A stretch of DNA of 5,169 nucleotides from Tannerella sp. (GTDB taxonomy: Bacteria > Bacteroidota > Bacteroidia > Bacteroidales > Tannerellaceae): NCBI GenBank assembly GCA_031289515.1, contig JAITPH010000097.1:1-5169 (forward strand), written 5' to 3'. This document shows, in pieces, positions 1-5,169 of this stretch. Both the position numbers and the translations under genes were made by a program. A model generated the notes under the pieces. The model saw only the letters and a program-made list of their open reading frames with translations, had not been told where the DNA came from and searched no databases. How positions within the stretch are numbered: position 1 is the stretch's first letter; each line of letters opens with the position of its first letter.

Positions 1-109
1 CGAAGAAAACGGATATACATATATTATAAATCCGCAAGCGCTTCTCTACATCGGTAAATCGGCAGAAAATGCAACGGAAAAGGTAAAGGCAAAATTGGGA
101 TTGAAATAA
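1..109 (+). CDS. OmpH/Skp-family periplasmic chaperone, C-terminal end (5' partial)
   Basis: An open frame enters from the left edge (first full codon at position 2) and ends at TAA 107-109, giving 35 residues. The segment ENGYTYIINPQALLYIG followed by ATEKVKAKLGLK closely resembles the C-terminus of Bacteroidota OmpH/Skp proteins as I remember them, which typically end in a YTYIID...LLYI...VTDKVKAKLG-type sequence. Skp/OmpH proteins are small periplasmic chaperones that carry unfolded outer-membrane proteins toward the BAM complex. In Bacteroidota one or two ompH copies often lie between bamA and murI, and murI is indeed the next gene here. The N-terminal signal peptide and coiled-coil arms are outside the window. 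A terminator lies 57 bases past the stop, so this gene probably ends its operon. The family call rests on a short tail plus synteny. Confidence 0.72.
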   Translation, partial: EENGYTYIINPQALLYIGKSAENATEKVKAKLGLK

Positions 110-165
110 ATTCTGTACAATACACTTGTTTTATATTATTGTATTTTTAATATTGATAATGTAAA

Positions 166-207
166 AGATGCTTGTGCCTGTGAGAGGTACGAGCATCTGC
201 CTTTTTT
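166..207 (+). terminator. Rho-independent terminator after ompH
   Basis: The left arm AGATGCTTGTGCC (166-178) pairs with GGTACGAGCATCT (186-198) over 13 positions, all paired, two of them as G-U wobbles. The loop is 7 bases (TGTGAGA). The stem is followed by GCC and six T residues (202-207). AAAA at 163-166 can also face the T-run, so weak activity on the opposite strand is possible. It would end the upstream ompH transcript and implies that murI has its own promoter or depends on read-through. Confidence 0.85.
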
Positions 208-220
208 AGCGCATGGTGGC

Positions 221-267
221 TGCGCTTGCCGTCTTGCCGTCTGTGTTTGCCGTCTGCGCTTGTCGTC
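221..267. repeat. Short tandem array of ~13-bp units
   Basis: The units are TGCGCTTGCCGTC (221-233), a truncated TTGCCGTC (234-241), TGTGTTTGCCGTC (242-254) and TGCGCTTGTCGTC (255-267). The 13-mers differ from each other at one to three positions. The last unit runs into the left end of the large inverted repeat, so its CGTC (264-267) belongs to both structures. The array may mark slippage or recombination at the edge of the palindromic element. No function can be assigned. Confidence 0.75.
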
Positions 268-334
268 ATTGCGGGGAACGAAGCAATCCGGAAAATATAC
301 AGGGCGCCGGATTGCTTCGTACCTCGCAATGACG
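264..334. repeat. Long inverted repeat, REP/MITE-like palindromic element
   Basis: The left arm spans 264-291 and the right arm 307-334, 28 bases each, separated by a 15-base loop (292-306). The arms pair at every position except one A-A mismatch and one G-T wobble. The outer ends read CGTCATTGCG and, in reverse complement, CGTCATTGCG; the inner part reads ACGAAGCAATCCGG on both. No U-tract follows, so it does not look like a terminator. Translation across it gives RGTKQSG and EAI-R type peptides, which I associate with dispersed palindromes mis-annotated as small proteins in several bacterial genomes. It encodes no transposase, so if mobile it would depend on an enzyme supplied elsewhere. 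Copy number in the genome is unknown from this window. Confidence 0.85.
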
Positions 335-353
335 GACATGTCGCCGCAGTTTG

Positions 354-394
354 GCGTAGCGTTTGCGAGTTTCGTCATTATAAGAACGCTACGC
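354..394. repeat. Second inverted repeat (10-bp perfect arms) upstream of murI
   Basis: GCGTAGCGTT (354-363) is the exact reverse complement of AACGCTACGC (385-394). The loop is 21 bases and contains CGTCATT (373-379), the same heptamer that begins the larger element at 264. The stem is followed by GGGC and a run of six A residues rather than T, so it is not a terminator on the + strand. It lies 55 bases before the murI start and may be a second palindromic repeat or, if transcribed, a structured part of the murI leader. Confidence 0.65.
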
Positions 395-404
395 GGGCAA
401 AAAA

Positions 405-421
405 GGAACGGAGCAATCAGG
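405..421 (+). repeat. Decayed half copy of the large palindromic element
   Basis: GGAACGGAGCAATCAGG (405-421) matches the inner left arm of the larger element, GGAACGAAGCAATCCGG (275-291), at 15 of 17 positions. Both are followed by an A-rich stretch ending in ATATA-like sequence. With CGTCATT at 373-379 this looks like a left arm whose two parts have been pushed about 25 bases apart. The matching right arm is missing. It suggests more than one copy of the element once occupied this spacer. Confidence 0.55.
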
Positions 422-449
422 AAACAATATATTATAACCGTATAAGAAA

Positions 450-1280
450 ATGAAAGAAAAATATCCGATAGGAATCTTTGATTCCGGCTATGGCGGTCTT
501 ACTATTTTCGGTAAGATAAGGGAATTGTTGCCCCAATACGATTATGTCTATCTGGGAGACAACGCGCGAGCGCCGTATGGCACGCGCTCGTTTGAAATCG
601 TCTACCAGTTTACACGTCAGGCGGTGATGCGGCTTTTCGACGAAGGCTGTCCGTTAGTCATAATAGCCTGCAATACCGCGTCGGCAAAGGCTTTGCGCAC
701 TATACAGCAACAAGACCTGCCGCGGTCGTCCGATCCGTCGCGCCGGACGCTCGGCATAATACGTCCTACGGCGGAGGCGCTCGGCTCAATAAGCCGTTCG
801 AGGCATATAGGACTGCTTGCCACGACAGGCACTATCGCTTCGGAATCGTACAGGCTGGAGATGGCAAAACTTTATCCCGACGTGACGGTTACAGGCGAGG
901 CTTGTCCGATGTGGGCGCCGCTCGTCGAAAACCGCGAATACGGCAGCGACGGCGCCGATTATTTCGTGCGCAAGAATATCGAACATCTTTTTGCCGGCGA
1001 TCCGGTGATAGACACGCTGGCGCTCGCCTGTACGCATTATCCTCTGCTCGAAGCCAAGATACGGAAATATATGCCTGCCGGCGTGACGCTGTTTTCGCAG
1101 GGCGCTTGTGTGGCAGACAGTCTGAAGGATTATCTGGCGAGACATCCCGAAATGTCCGGCCGCCTGACAAAAACAGGCAACTGCCGCTTTATGACGACCG
1201 AATCCGTCGGCAAATTCGCGGAAATGGCATCCATATTTTTTGATATAACGGTAGAAATCGAACATATTACGCTGAAGTGA
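450..1280 (+). CDS. murI: Glutamate racemase
   Basis: The 276-residue product interconverts L- and D-glutamate in the cytoplasm without a cofactor and supplies the D-Glu of the peptidoglycan stem peptide. The family hallmarks are in order: GIFDSGYGGLT at residues 8-18 with the conserved Asp11-Ser12; GDNARAPYG at 36-44; ACNTAS at 73-78 with the first catalytic cysteine Cys74; and ACTHYPLL at 193-200 with the second catalytic cysteine Cys194 and His196. These are the two-cysteine, two-base residues expected of an active aspartate/glutamate racemase. The length is typical, and IGIF begins only six residues from the chosen ATG, which leaves no room for another start. The leader is A-rich (ATAAGAAA before ATG) with no strong Shine-Dalgarno. 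The gene follows ompH as in many Bacteroidota, but a terminator and a repeat cluster separate them. No terminator is evident after it. Confidence 0.96.
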   Translation: MKEKYPIGIFDSGYGGLTIFGKIRELLPQYDYVYLGDNARAPYGTRSFEIVYQFTRQAVMRLFDEGCPLVIIACNTASAKALRTIQQQDLPRSSDPSRRTLGIIRPTAEALGSISRSRHIGLLATTGTIASESYRLEMAKLYPDVTVTGEACPMWAPLVENREYGSDGADYFVRKNIEHLFAGDPVIDTLALACTHYPLLEAKIRKYMPAGVTLFSQGACVADSLKDYLARHPEMSGRLTKTGNCRFMTTESVGKFAEMASIFFDITVEIEHITLK

Positions 1281-1296
1281 TTAATTTCCCCGAAAA

Positions 1297-1328
1297 TTCG
1301 TGTTTCTCTTCAGATTATATTATCTTTG
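1297..1328 (+). promoter_or_regulatory. Bacteroidota-type sigma promoter for the dipeptidase gene
   Basis: TATCTTTG at 1321-1328 is an exact match to the Bacteroidota -7 consensus TAnnTTTG. TTCG at 1297-1300, 20 bases upstream, is a one-mismatch fit to the TTTG -33 box at about the right spacing. Transcription would begin near 1333-1336, leaving a leader of roughly 20 bases before the ATG at 1354. The location just upstream of a start codon strengthens the call. The -7 box is the firm part; the -33 box is tentative. Confidence 0.62.
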
Positions 1329-1353
1329 CGGAATTGTTTTTGAAATTATTGAG

Positions 1354-2049
1354 ATGAAAGTTCTTCGTATTTTTGTTGTTCTAAGTCTGTGCCTGTTCAC
1401 ATTCTGCGTAAATGCCCAAAAAAGGAAGTCAAACGAATTTGACTGGGACGCGAAGATGAAGGAACTGGGTCTGATGGACGTATGCTTCTGGGAGCCTTCG
1501 ATACAAAGCTATCTTGTCTATGCGACGAATGATAATTTTACCGAAAAGCCTCTGTACAACATGAAACTGACAAAGGCATGGCTTCATCCGAGGGCGACGA
1601 GGATGTTAATCCGCGCCCAGGACCTGTTGCAGGAAGAGCGCCCCGACCTGTCGCTGCTGGTACTCGACGCCGCGCGTCCGATGGAAGTGCAGCGCGAGAT
1701 GGGAAAGTGGGCGAAATTGACGAATAACGAGTATTATATCGCCAATCCGGGGAAAGGCGGCCTGCATAACTACGGACTTGCGGTCGACGTCACGCTTGTG
1801 GGCAGCGACGGCATCTGGCTTCAGATGGGTACGCCTTTCGACTACTTCGGACCTGAAGCAAACACGGACAAAGAGGACGAACTGCTGCGAAAACGGCTGA
1901 TAACGGCTACGGAACTGACAAACCGCAGACTGCTGCGCCGCATAATGGAAAAGGCGGGATTTACGTCGGTCTCAAGCGAATGGTGGCATTTCAATGCTTG
2001 CAGACGCGAAGAAGCGGCTGCAAAATATATCCTGATTGACAGAGATTGA
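1354..2049 (+). CDS. ddpX: Secreted D-alanyl-D-alanine dipeptidase, VanX/DdpX type (peptidase M15D)
   Basis: The 231-residue product should hydrolyse D-Ala-D-Ala with a zinc ion in the periplasm. A Sec signal peptide is visible at residues 1 to about 21: MKVLR, a hydrophobic stretch, then VNAQ. The mature part follows VanX as I remember it: YATNDNF at 56-62, LDAARP at 104-109 with Arg108 as the substrate-site arginine, HNYGLAVD at 138-145 giving zinc ligands His138 and Asp145, MGTPFDYF at 158-165, and EWWHF at 209-213 giving catalytic Glu209 and ligand His212. All catalytic residues are present, and length minus signal (about 210) fits VanX (about 202). Two positions differ from VanX: Gly136 where SxHxxGxAxD has Ser, and Ala107 where VanX has Tyr in DGYRP. 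The ATG at 1354 was preferred over an in-frame GTG at 1300, which would put the -7 promoter box inside the gene and 18 residues ahead of the signal peptide. No vanH, vanA or vanRS is visible, so a housekeeping or scavenging role is more likely than glycopeptide resistance. Confidence 0.88.
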   Translation: MKVLRIFVVLSLCLFTFCVNAQKRKSNEFDWDAKMKELGLMDVCFWEPSIQSYLVYATNDNFTEKPLYNMKLTKAWLHPRATRMLIRAQDLLQEERPDLSLLVLDAARPMEVQREMGKWAKLTNNEYYIANPGKGGLHNYGLAVDVTLVGSDGIWLQMGTPFDYFGPEANTDKEDELLRKRLITATELTNRRLLRRIMEKAGFTSVSSEWWHFNACRREEAAAKYILIDRD

Positions 2050-2103
2050 CGGCAGGCGCAGCGGTTTCCCTTGACGGACGCCGCATGAAGAAAGAATATG
2101 AAT

Positions 2104-2120
2104 TATAAACTATAAACTAT
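2104..2120 (+). repeat. Tandem TATAAAC repeat in the leader of the hydrolase gene
   Basis: TATAAAC occurs twice in tandem (2104-2110 and 2111-2117), followed by TAT, six bases before the ATG at 2127. It lies in an A/T-rich leader of the kind that replaces a strong Shine-Dalgarno in Bacteroidota, so it may simply keep the ribosome site unstructured. No TAnnTTTG box is visible in 2050-2126, and there is no terminator, so the hydrolase may be co-transcribed with the dipeptidase. Confidence 0.4.
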
Positions 2121-2126
2121 TTAAAT

Positions 2127-4985
2127 ATGAGTGACAGAAGCGATTTTTTTTCAGATTCCCGGAGGAGATTCCTCAAGGCGGGAATGATTCTGACGGCGGG
2201 AATACCTGTCGCAAGGATGTATCCATACGCCCTTAATATTACGAACAGAGAGCAGTTTGACGGCGACGGCGACGACAAGCTGTACGAGCTGTTTCGGCAA
2301 CCGTCCGTCGCGGCGAAACCGTTCGTCCGCTGGTGGTGGAACGGCGACAAGCTGGACGCACGCGAGATACTGCGCGAACTCGACATACTGAAGGATGCCG
2401 GTATCGGCGGCGTGGAAATCAATCCGATAGCCTTTCCCGGCGGTGACGACCTCGCCGTTCCCTCGATGGAATGGCTCAGTCCCGAATGGATTGAAATGAT
2501 AAAGGTTGCGCTCGAAGGAGCGGCGGAACGCGGTATCGTCTGCGACATAATCGTCGGCTCGGGCTGGCCCTTCGGCTCGGAAATCCTTGAAGGCGACGAC
2601 CGCTCGCAACTGATAACCGTTTCGAGCCAAAAAATACGCGGACCAGGCGAAATCGCCATCGAACAAAACAAGATAAAGGAAGACGCAAAGCCGAAAATAG
2701 GCTGGCCATACAAGGGAATGGAAATCGAGATAACGGAACTCAGCCTCGCGCCGCTCAAAATGGACAGGTTCGTTCCGCCGGTGCGGATAGATTTCGACAA
2801 CCGGCAGGAAGTTATCAGGATACAGGCGCCCGAAGGCGAACACATACTGTATGCGCTGGTGAAGGTAACAGGCTTTCAGGCGGTAATAAACGGCGCTCCG
2901 GGCGCTTCCGGACCTGTCCTGAACCATTACAGCAGGGAGGCGACGGAGAAATTCCTGAACCGCATGTCGGACACGCTTTTTCCCCGGCTGACGTCGCTTA
3001 AAGGCTTTCGCGCCATGTTCTGCGACAGCATGGAACTCGAAGGCGCCAACTGGTGCCGCGACTATCCGGAAGAGTTTCGCCGCCGCCGTGGATACGACAT
3101 AAAGCCCTATCTGCCGTATATCCTTTACAAGGTAGGCCACATGGGGCAGATCGTGCAGGGCGACGAGGTGACGCAAGTCTCCGGCGAGGCGAAGGAAGAA
3201 CTGTCGCGCGTGCGCTACGACTTCTTCGTCACCTGCATGGATATTATCCACGAGCGTTTCCTGACGACCTACACGGGCTGGTGCAACAAACACGGATTCA
3301 AGTCAAGGATGCAACCCTACGGCAACGAGTTTCATCCCCTCGAAGCGTCCATGCCGATCGACATTCCCGAATGCGAAACGTGGATATGGGGGCATACGAA
3401 CAGGGAGACGAACCGCACGTACATTGACTTTGTCAGGGAGCCGGCCTCGACGAACGTAAACAAGTTTGTCGCTTCGGCGGCGCATTATGCCGGAAAGAAG
3501 ATTGTCAGTTGCGAGGAAGTGACGAATACGACGCTCGTGTTCAACACCACGCTTGAGCAGGTGAAAATCTGCGGCGACCAGAGCAACCTGTCCGGCGTGA
3601 ACCACTCCATTCTTCACGGCTTCAACTATTCGCCGGCCGAGACGCCGTTTCCGGGCTGGATTCGCTACGGCACGTTCTTCAACGAGCGCAATCCGTGGTG
3701 GAAATATTTCAAGCAGTGGACGGCCTACAAGGCTCGCATCTCGACCGTACTGCAGGAGACGGAAGCCTTTGCCGACATCGCCGTCATGCACCCGCTTGCG
3801 GACATGTGGACGCTCTACGGACCGCAGCGCGATCCGTTTCCCGGACTGCTGTATCCTTCCTACCAGTACAAAGTCTGGGAAGGCATCCACAAGAACGGCA
3901 ACGGTTGCGACTATACTTGCGAGAGCATCATCCAGAAAAGCAAAGCCGAAAACGGCCATCTCGTATACGGCAACCGCCGCTATCACACGCTCATACTGCT
4001 GGAAGTCGAAACGGTGCAGCCGGCTACCGCCAAGGCGCTTTCGGGTTTTGTCGCCCGGGGCGGGAAGCTGATTCTTGTCGGCCGGGAGCCTCACAAGTCG
4101 CCCGGATTGGTGAATTACAAAAAGAACGACCTCGCGGTGGCAAAGACCGTCGAGGCGATGAAGAAGGCTTATCCTTCGCGGATTTTTCATATCGAAGCGC
4201 CTTCGGGCGATATCGTCGAATGGTTTGCCGGAGTCCAGAAGCAGTGCGGCGTCAAGCCGTACATGGAAATAGACCGCCCGAACGCCTGTATCAGCCAGAT
4301 ACGCCACCGCACACGCGGCAGGGACATATTTTTCATAAGCAATGCAAGTCAGGAAGAGCGGGTCATCCTGAACGTGTCGTTTCCGGACACGAAGGGCAAT
4401 CCGCAGCTGTGGAACGCCGAAACCGGCGACCGCCGCCCGCTGCCTGCCGAAAAGACGCTGCCGATAGACCTGCCGCCCGCCACGTCGCAACTGATCGTGT
4501 TTGAAGAATCGGCGGCCAGACCGCTGATAGGCGCCGCGCCTGTCCGCCTCCGTCCCGAAAACGGCAATTCATCGACGCTGAAGGGATGGACAATGCGGAC
4601 GGAACACATCAACGGCGTGACTGAAACCCGCGAAATAGATACTCCCTTCGACCTTGTCGATGACGAATCCCTGCGTTCGTTTGCCGGATACGTTTATTAC
4701 GAAAAGAAGCTCGGCAATGCGGCCGGCTATCTCCGCCTCGACCTGGGAAAGGTTTACGGCGTCTCGGAGGTGTCAGTCGACGGCGAAGTAATCGGCAACA
4801 GGTGGTACGGCAGCCATGTTTACGATTTGCCCGGCGACGCAAGCGGAAAAACGCTGTGCATAAAAATATCCACGACGGTAGGCAATTACCTGAAATCGTC
4901 GCCGAACAACCAGTCCGGCAACCACTGGGTACGCAACGGCGGCTGGACGCCTGTCGGCCTGGTCGGGCCTGTAAGACTGACTTGA
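2127..4985 (+). CDS. Tat-exported glycoside hydrolase, GH106 (alpha-L-rhamnosidase)-like
   Basis: The 952-residue protein resembles GH106 enzymes, which remove alpha-L-rhamnosyl residues from plant and other glycans. It starts with a twin-arginine signal, SRRRFLKAG (11-19), then a mildly hydrophobic stretch to about residue 35; no clear AxA cleavage site follows, and an acidic DGDGDD (45-50) comes next. The catalytic barrel begins at RWWWNGDKLDAREI (68-81), with GIGGVEINP (92-100) and GSGWPFG (144-150). FCDSMELEGANW (298-309) and PEEFRRRRGYDIKPYLP (314-330) carry Asp300 and Glu303; SCEEVTN (461-467) carries Glu463/Glu464; by pattern Glu303 and Glu463 are candidate catalytic acids. GVNHSILHGFNYSP (490-503) and WWKYFKQWTAYKAR (524-537) are further family-like segments. 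Residues 613-660 (YHTLILLEVE, GGKLILVG) form a Rossmann/amidotransferase-like domain, and 855-952 (GYLRLDLGKVY to GLVGPVRL) a GH2-type sugar-binding beta-sandwich. The start is the only ATG ahead of the Tat motif in frame. Substrate is inferred; it could be a divergent GH106-like family with another specificity. Confidence 0.82.
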   Translation: MSDRSDFFSDSRRRFLKAGMILTAGIPVARMYPYALNITNREQFDGDGDDKLYELFRQPSVAAKPFVRWWWNGDKLDAREILRELDILKDAGIGGVEINPIAFPGGDDLAVPSMEWLSPEWIEMIKVALEGAAERGIVCDIIVGSGWPFGSEILEGDDRSQLITVSSQKIRGPGEIAIEQNKIKEDAKPKIGWPYKGMEIEITELSLAPLKMDRFVPPVRIDFDNRQEVIRIQAPEGEHILYALVKVTGFQAVINGAPGASGPVLNHYSREATEKFLNRMSDTLFPRLTSLKGFRAMFCDSMELEGANWCRDYPEEFRRRRGYDIKPYLPYILYKVGHMGQIVQGDEVTQVSGEAKEELSRVRYDFFVTCMDIIHERFLTTYTGWCNKHGFKSRMQPYGNEFHPLEASMPIDIPECETWIWGHTNRETNRTYIDFVREPASTNVNKFVASAAHYAGKKIVSCEEVTNTTLVFNTTLEQVKICGDQSNLSGVNHSILHGFNYSPAETPFPGWIRYGTFFNERNPWWKYFKQWTAYKARISTVLQETEAFADIAVMHPLADMWTLYGPQRDPFPGLLYPSYQYKVWEGIHKNGNGCDYTCESIIQKSKAENGHLVYGNRRYHTLILLEVETVQPATAKALSGFVARGGKLILVGREPHKSPGLVNYKKNDLAVAKTVEAMKKAYPSRIFHIEAPSGDIVEWFAGVQKQCGVKPYMEIDRPNACISQIRHRTRGRDIFFISNASQEERVILNVSFPDTKGNPQLWNAETGDRRPLPAEKTLPIDLPPATSQLIVFEESAARPLIGAAPVRLRPENGNSSTLKGWTMRTEHINGVTETREIDTPFDLVDDESLRSFAGYVYYEKKLGNAAGYLRLDLGKVYGVSEVSVDGEVIGNRWYGSHVYDLPGDASGKTLCIKISTTVGNYLKSSPNNQSGNHWVRNGGWTPVGLVGPVRLT

Positions 4986-5169
4986 AACTGCGGGACGTGT
5001 TCCGTCGTGTCTGGCGGAGCGGGGCGCAGCGGAGACATCCGTTAGCAGATACCGGTTGCCGTATTCAAGGACGGATGTCACCGCGTCGAGGCGTTTCGGT
5101 CGCAATCGAAGCCGCGCCGTCCTCCGGTCTGCGGCAAATCATGCGTTTTACGGCAAATAAGTGTTTGTT
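4986..5169. other. Non-coding tail after the hydrolase gene
   Basis: No gene, RNA or intrinsic terminator is recognised in these 184 bases. They contain a 9-bp inverted repeat (5034-5079) and a direct repeat CGGCAAAT at 5132-5139 and 5151-5158, 19 bases apart. One + frame stays open from a GTG at 4997 (or ATG at 5075) to the window edge, but its arginine/serine-rich translation shows no domain, and G+C-rich sequence stays open easily. TGTTTG at the very end could be a -33 box for a downstream gene, but this cannot be judged without the next bases. Confidence 0.5.
5034..5079. repeat. Inverted repeat downstream of the hydrolase gene
   Basis: GACATCCGT (5034-5042) is the exact reverse complement of ACGGATGTC (5071-5079). 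The 28-base interior holds a smaller imperfect hairpin around CGGTTGCCG, flanked by ATA and TAT. There is no T-run after the right arm, so it does not fit a simple intrinsic terminator. It could be another dispersed palindromic element or an RNA 3' end structure. Confidence 0.5.

Larger units (their letters stand above)
110..449. other. Gene-free, repeat-rich intergenic region between ompH and murI
   Basis: This 340-base stretch holds no credible gene. In order it contains an A/T-rich spacer (110-165), an intrinsic terminator (166-207), a 13-bp tandem array (221-267), a long inverted repeat (264-334), a palindrome GACATGTC (335-342), a second inverted repeat (354-394), a decayed half copy of the first repeat (405-421) and an A/T-rich murI leader (422-449). 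Several short frames are open across it on both strands, but they translate the palindrome itself (peptides such as RGTKQSG and its mirror), so they are artefacts of the repeat. I see no convincing TAnnTTTG promoter box downstream of the terminator, although murI should need one. Confidence 0.8.

Noticed and set aside
121..128. TACACTTG as a possible -7 promoter box for murI
   Set aside because: It has one mismatch to TAnnTTTG, no good -33 box, and lies upstream of the terminator at 166-207, so it would not serve murI well.
264..334. Reading the large inverted repeat as a terminator or CRISPR repeat
   Set aside because: There is no T-run on either side in the right place, and there is no regular repeat-spacer array; it is one palindrome plus a decayed half copy.
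136..453. Four overlapping small open frames on both strands (60-80 residues) across the ompH-murI spacer
   Set aside because: They all run through the palindrome and the tandem array, share its RGTKQS/EAI-R type peptides in mirrored form, and have no leader signals or domains. They are products of the repeat.
1354..2049. Reading the VanX-like gene as vancomycin resistance
   Set aside because: No vanH, D-Ala-D-Lac ligase or vanRS genes are visible, and the protein has a Sec signal peptide whereas resistance VanX is cytoplasmic.
2151..4490. Long minus-strand open frames (380 and 395 residues) opposite the hydrolase gene
   Set aside because: They are exactly antisense to a gene with strong family motifs, rich in Arg/His/Val as expected of a complement frame, and show no motif or start signal. 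G+C-rich third positions keep such frames open.
3695..4504. A 269-residue + frame overlapping the hydrolase gene
   Set aside because: It is an out-of-frame shadow with Arg/Gly/His-rich composition and no domain; the overlapping frame carries the conserved hydrolase sequence.
4773..5105. Minus-strand 110-residue open frame at the end of the hydrolase gene
   Set aside because: Most of it is antisense to the conserved beta-sandwich of the hydrolase, and the rest covers the inverted repeat. No family motif is seen.
4997..5169. A possible new gene starting at GTG 4997 or ATG 5075 and running off the right edge
   Set aside because: There is no recognisable domain, the composition is like random G+C-rich sequence, and there is no leader or promoter box; too little sequence to support it.

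Overview
The window looks like a chromosomal piece of a Bacteroidales (Bacteroidota) genome. Four things point there. An OmpH/Skp-family C-terminus sits directly upstream of murI, a common gene order in this group. A TAnnTTTG-type -7 promoter box (TATCTTTG) precedes the third gene. Leaders before start codons are A/T-rich with no strong Shine-Dalgarno sequence. A large GH106-like glycoside hydrolase is present. I cannot assign genus or family.

Layout, all genes on the + strand: (1) positions 1-109, the last 35 codons of an OmpH/Skp-like periplasmic chaperone; (2) 110-449, a 340-base gene-free stretch that opens with a good intrinsic terminator (166-207), then holds a short tandem array (221-267), a near-perfect 28-bp-arm inverted repeat of REP/MITE-like character (264-334), a second 10-bp-arm hairpin (354-394) and a decayed half copy of the first element (405-421); (3) 450-1280, murI, glutamate racemase; (4) 1297-1328, a Bacteroidota-type promoter; (5) 1354-2049, a secreted VanX-type D-alanyl-D-alanine dipeptidase (peptidase M15D); (6) 2127-4985, a 952-residue GH106-like glycoside hydrolase with a twin-arginine signal; (7) 4986-5169, a non-coding tail with a 9-bp inverted repeat and no recognised gene.

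The first three genes all concern the cell envelope: outer-membrane protein delivery (OmpH), D-glutamate for peptidoglycan (MurI) and hydrolysis of D-Ala-D-Ala (VanX-like). The hydrolase lies 77 bases behind the dipeptidase with no terminator or clear promoter between them, so the two could share a transcript. No SusC/SusD pair, regulator or other carbohydrate gene is visible, so the hydrolase is not shown to belong to a polysaccharide utilisation locus.

I found no clear evidence of a new multi-gene system. The points most worth a second look are the repeat cluster in front of murI, the Tat signal on the GH106-like enzyme, and two motif departures in the VanX-like protein. Functions are read from remembered family motifs; no database search was run.
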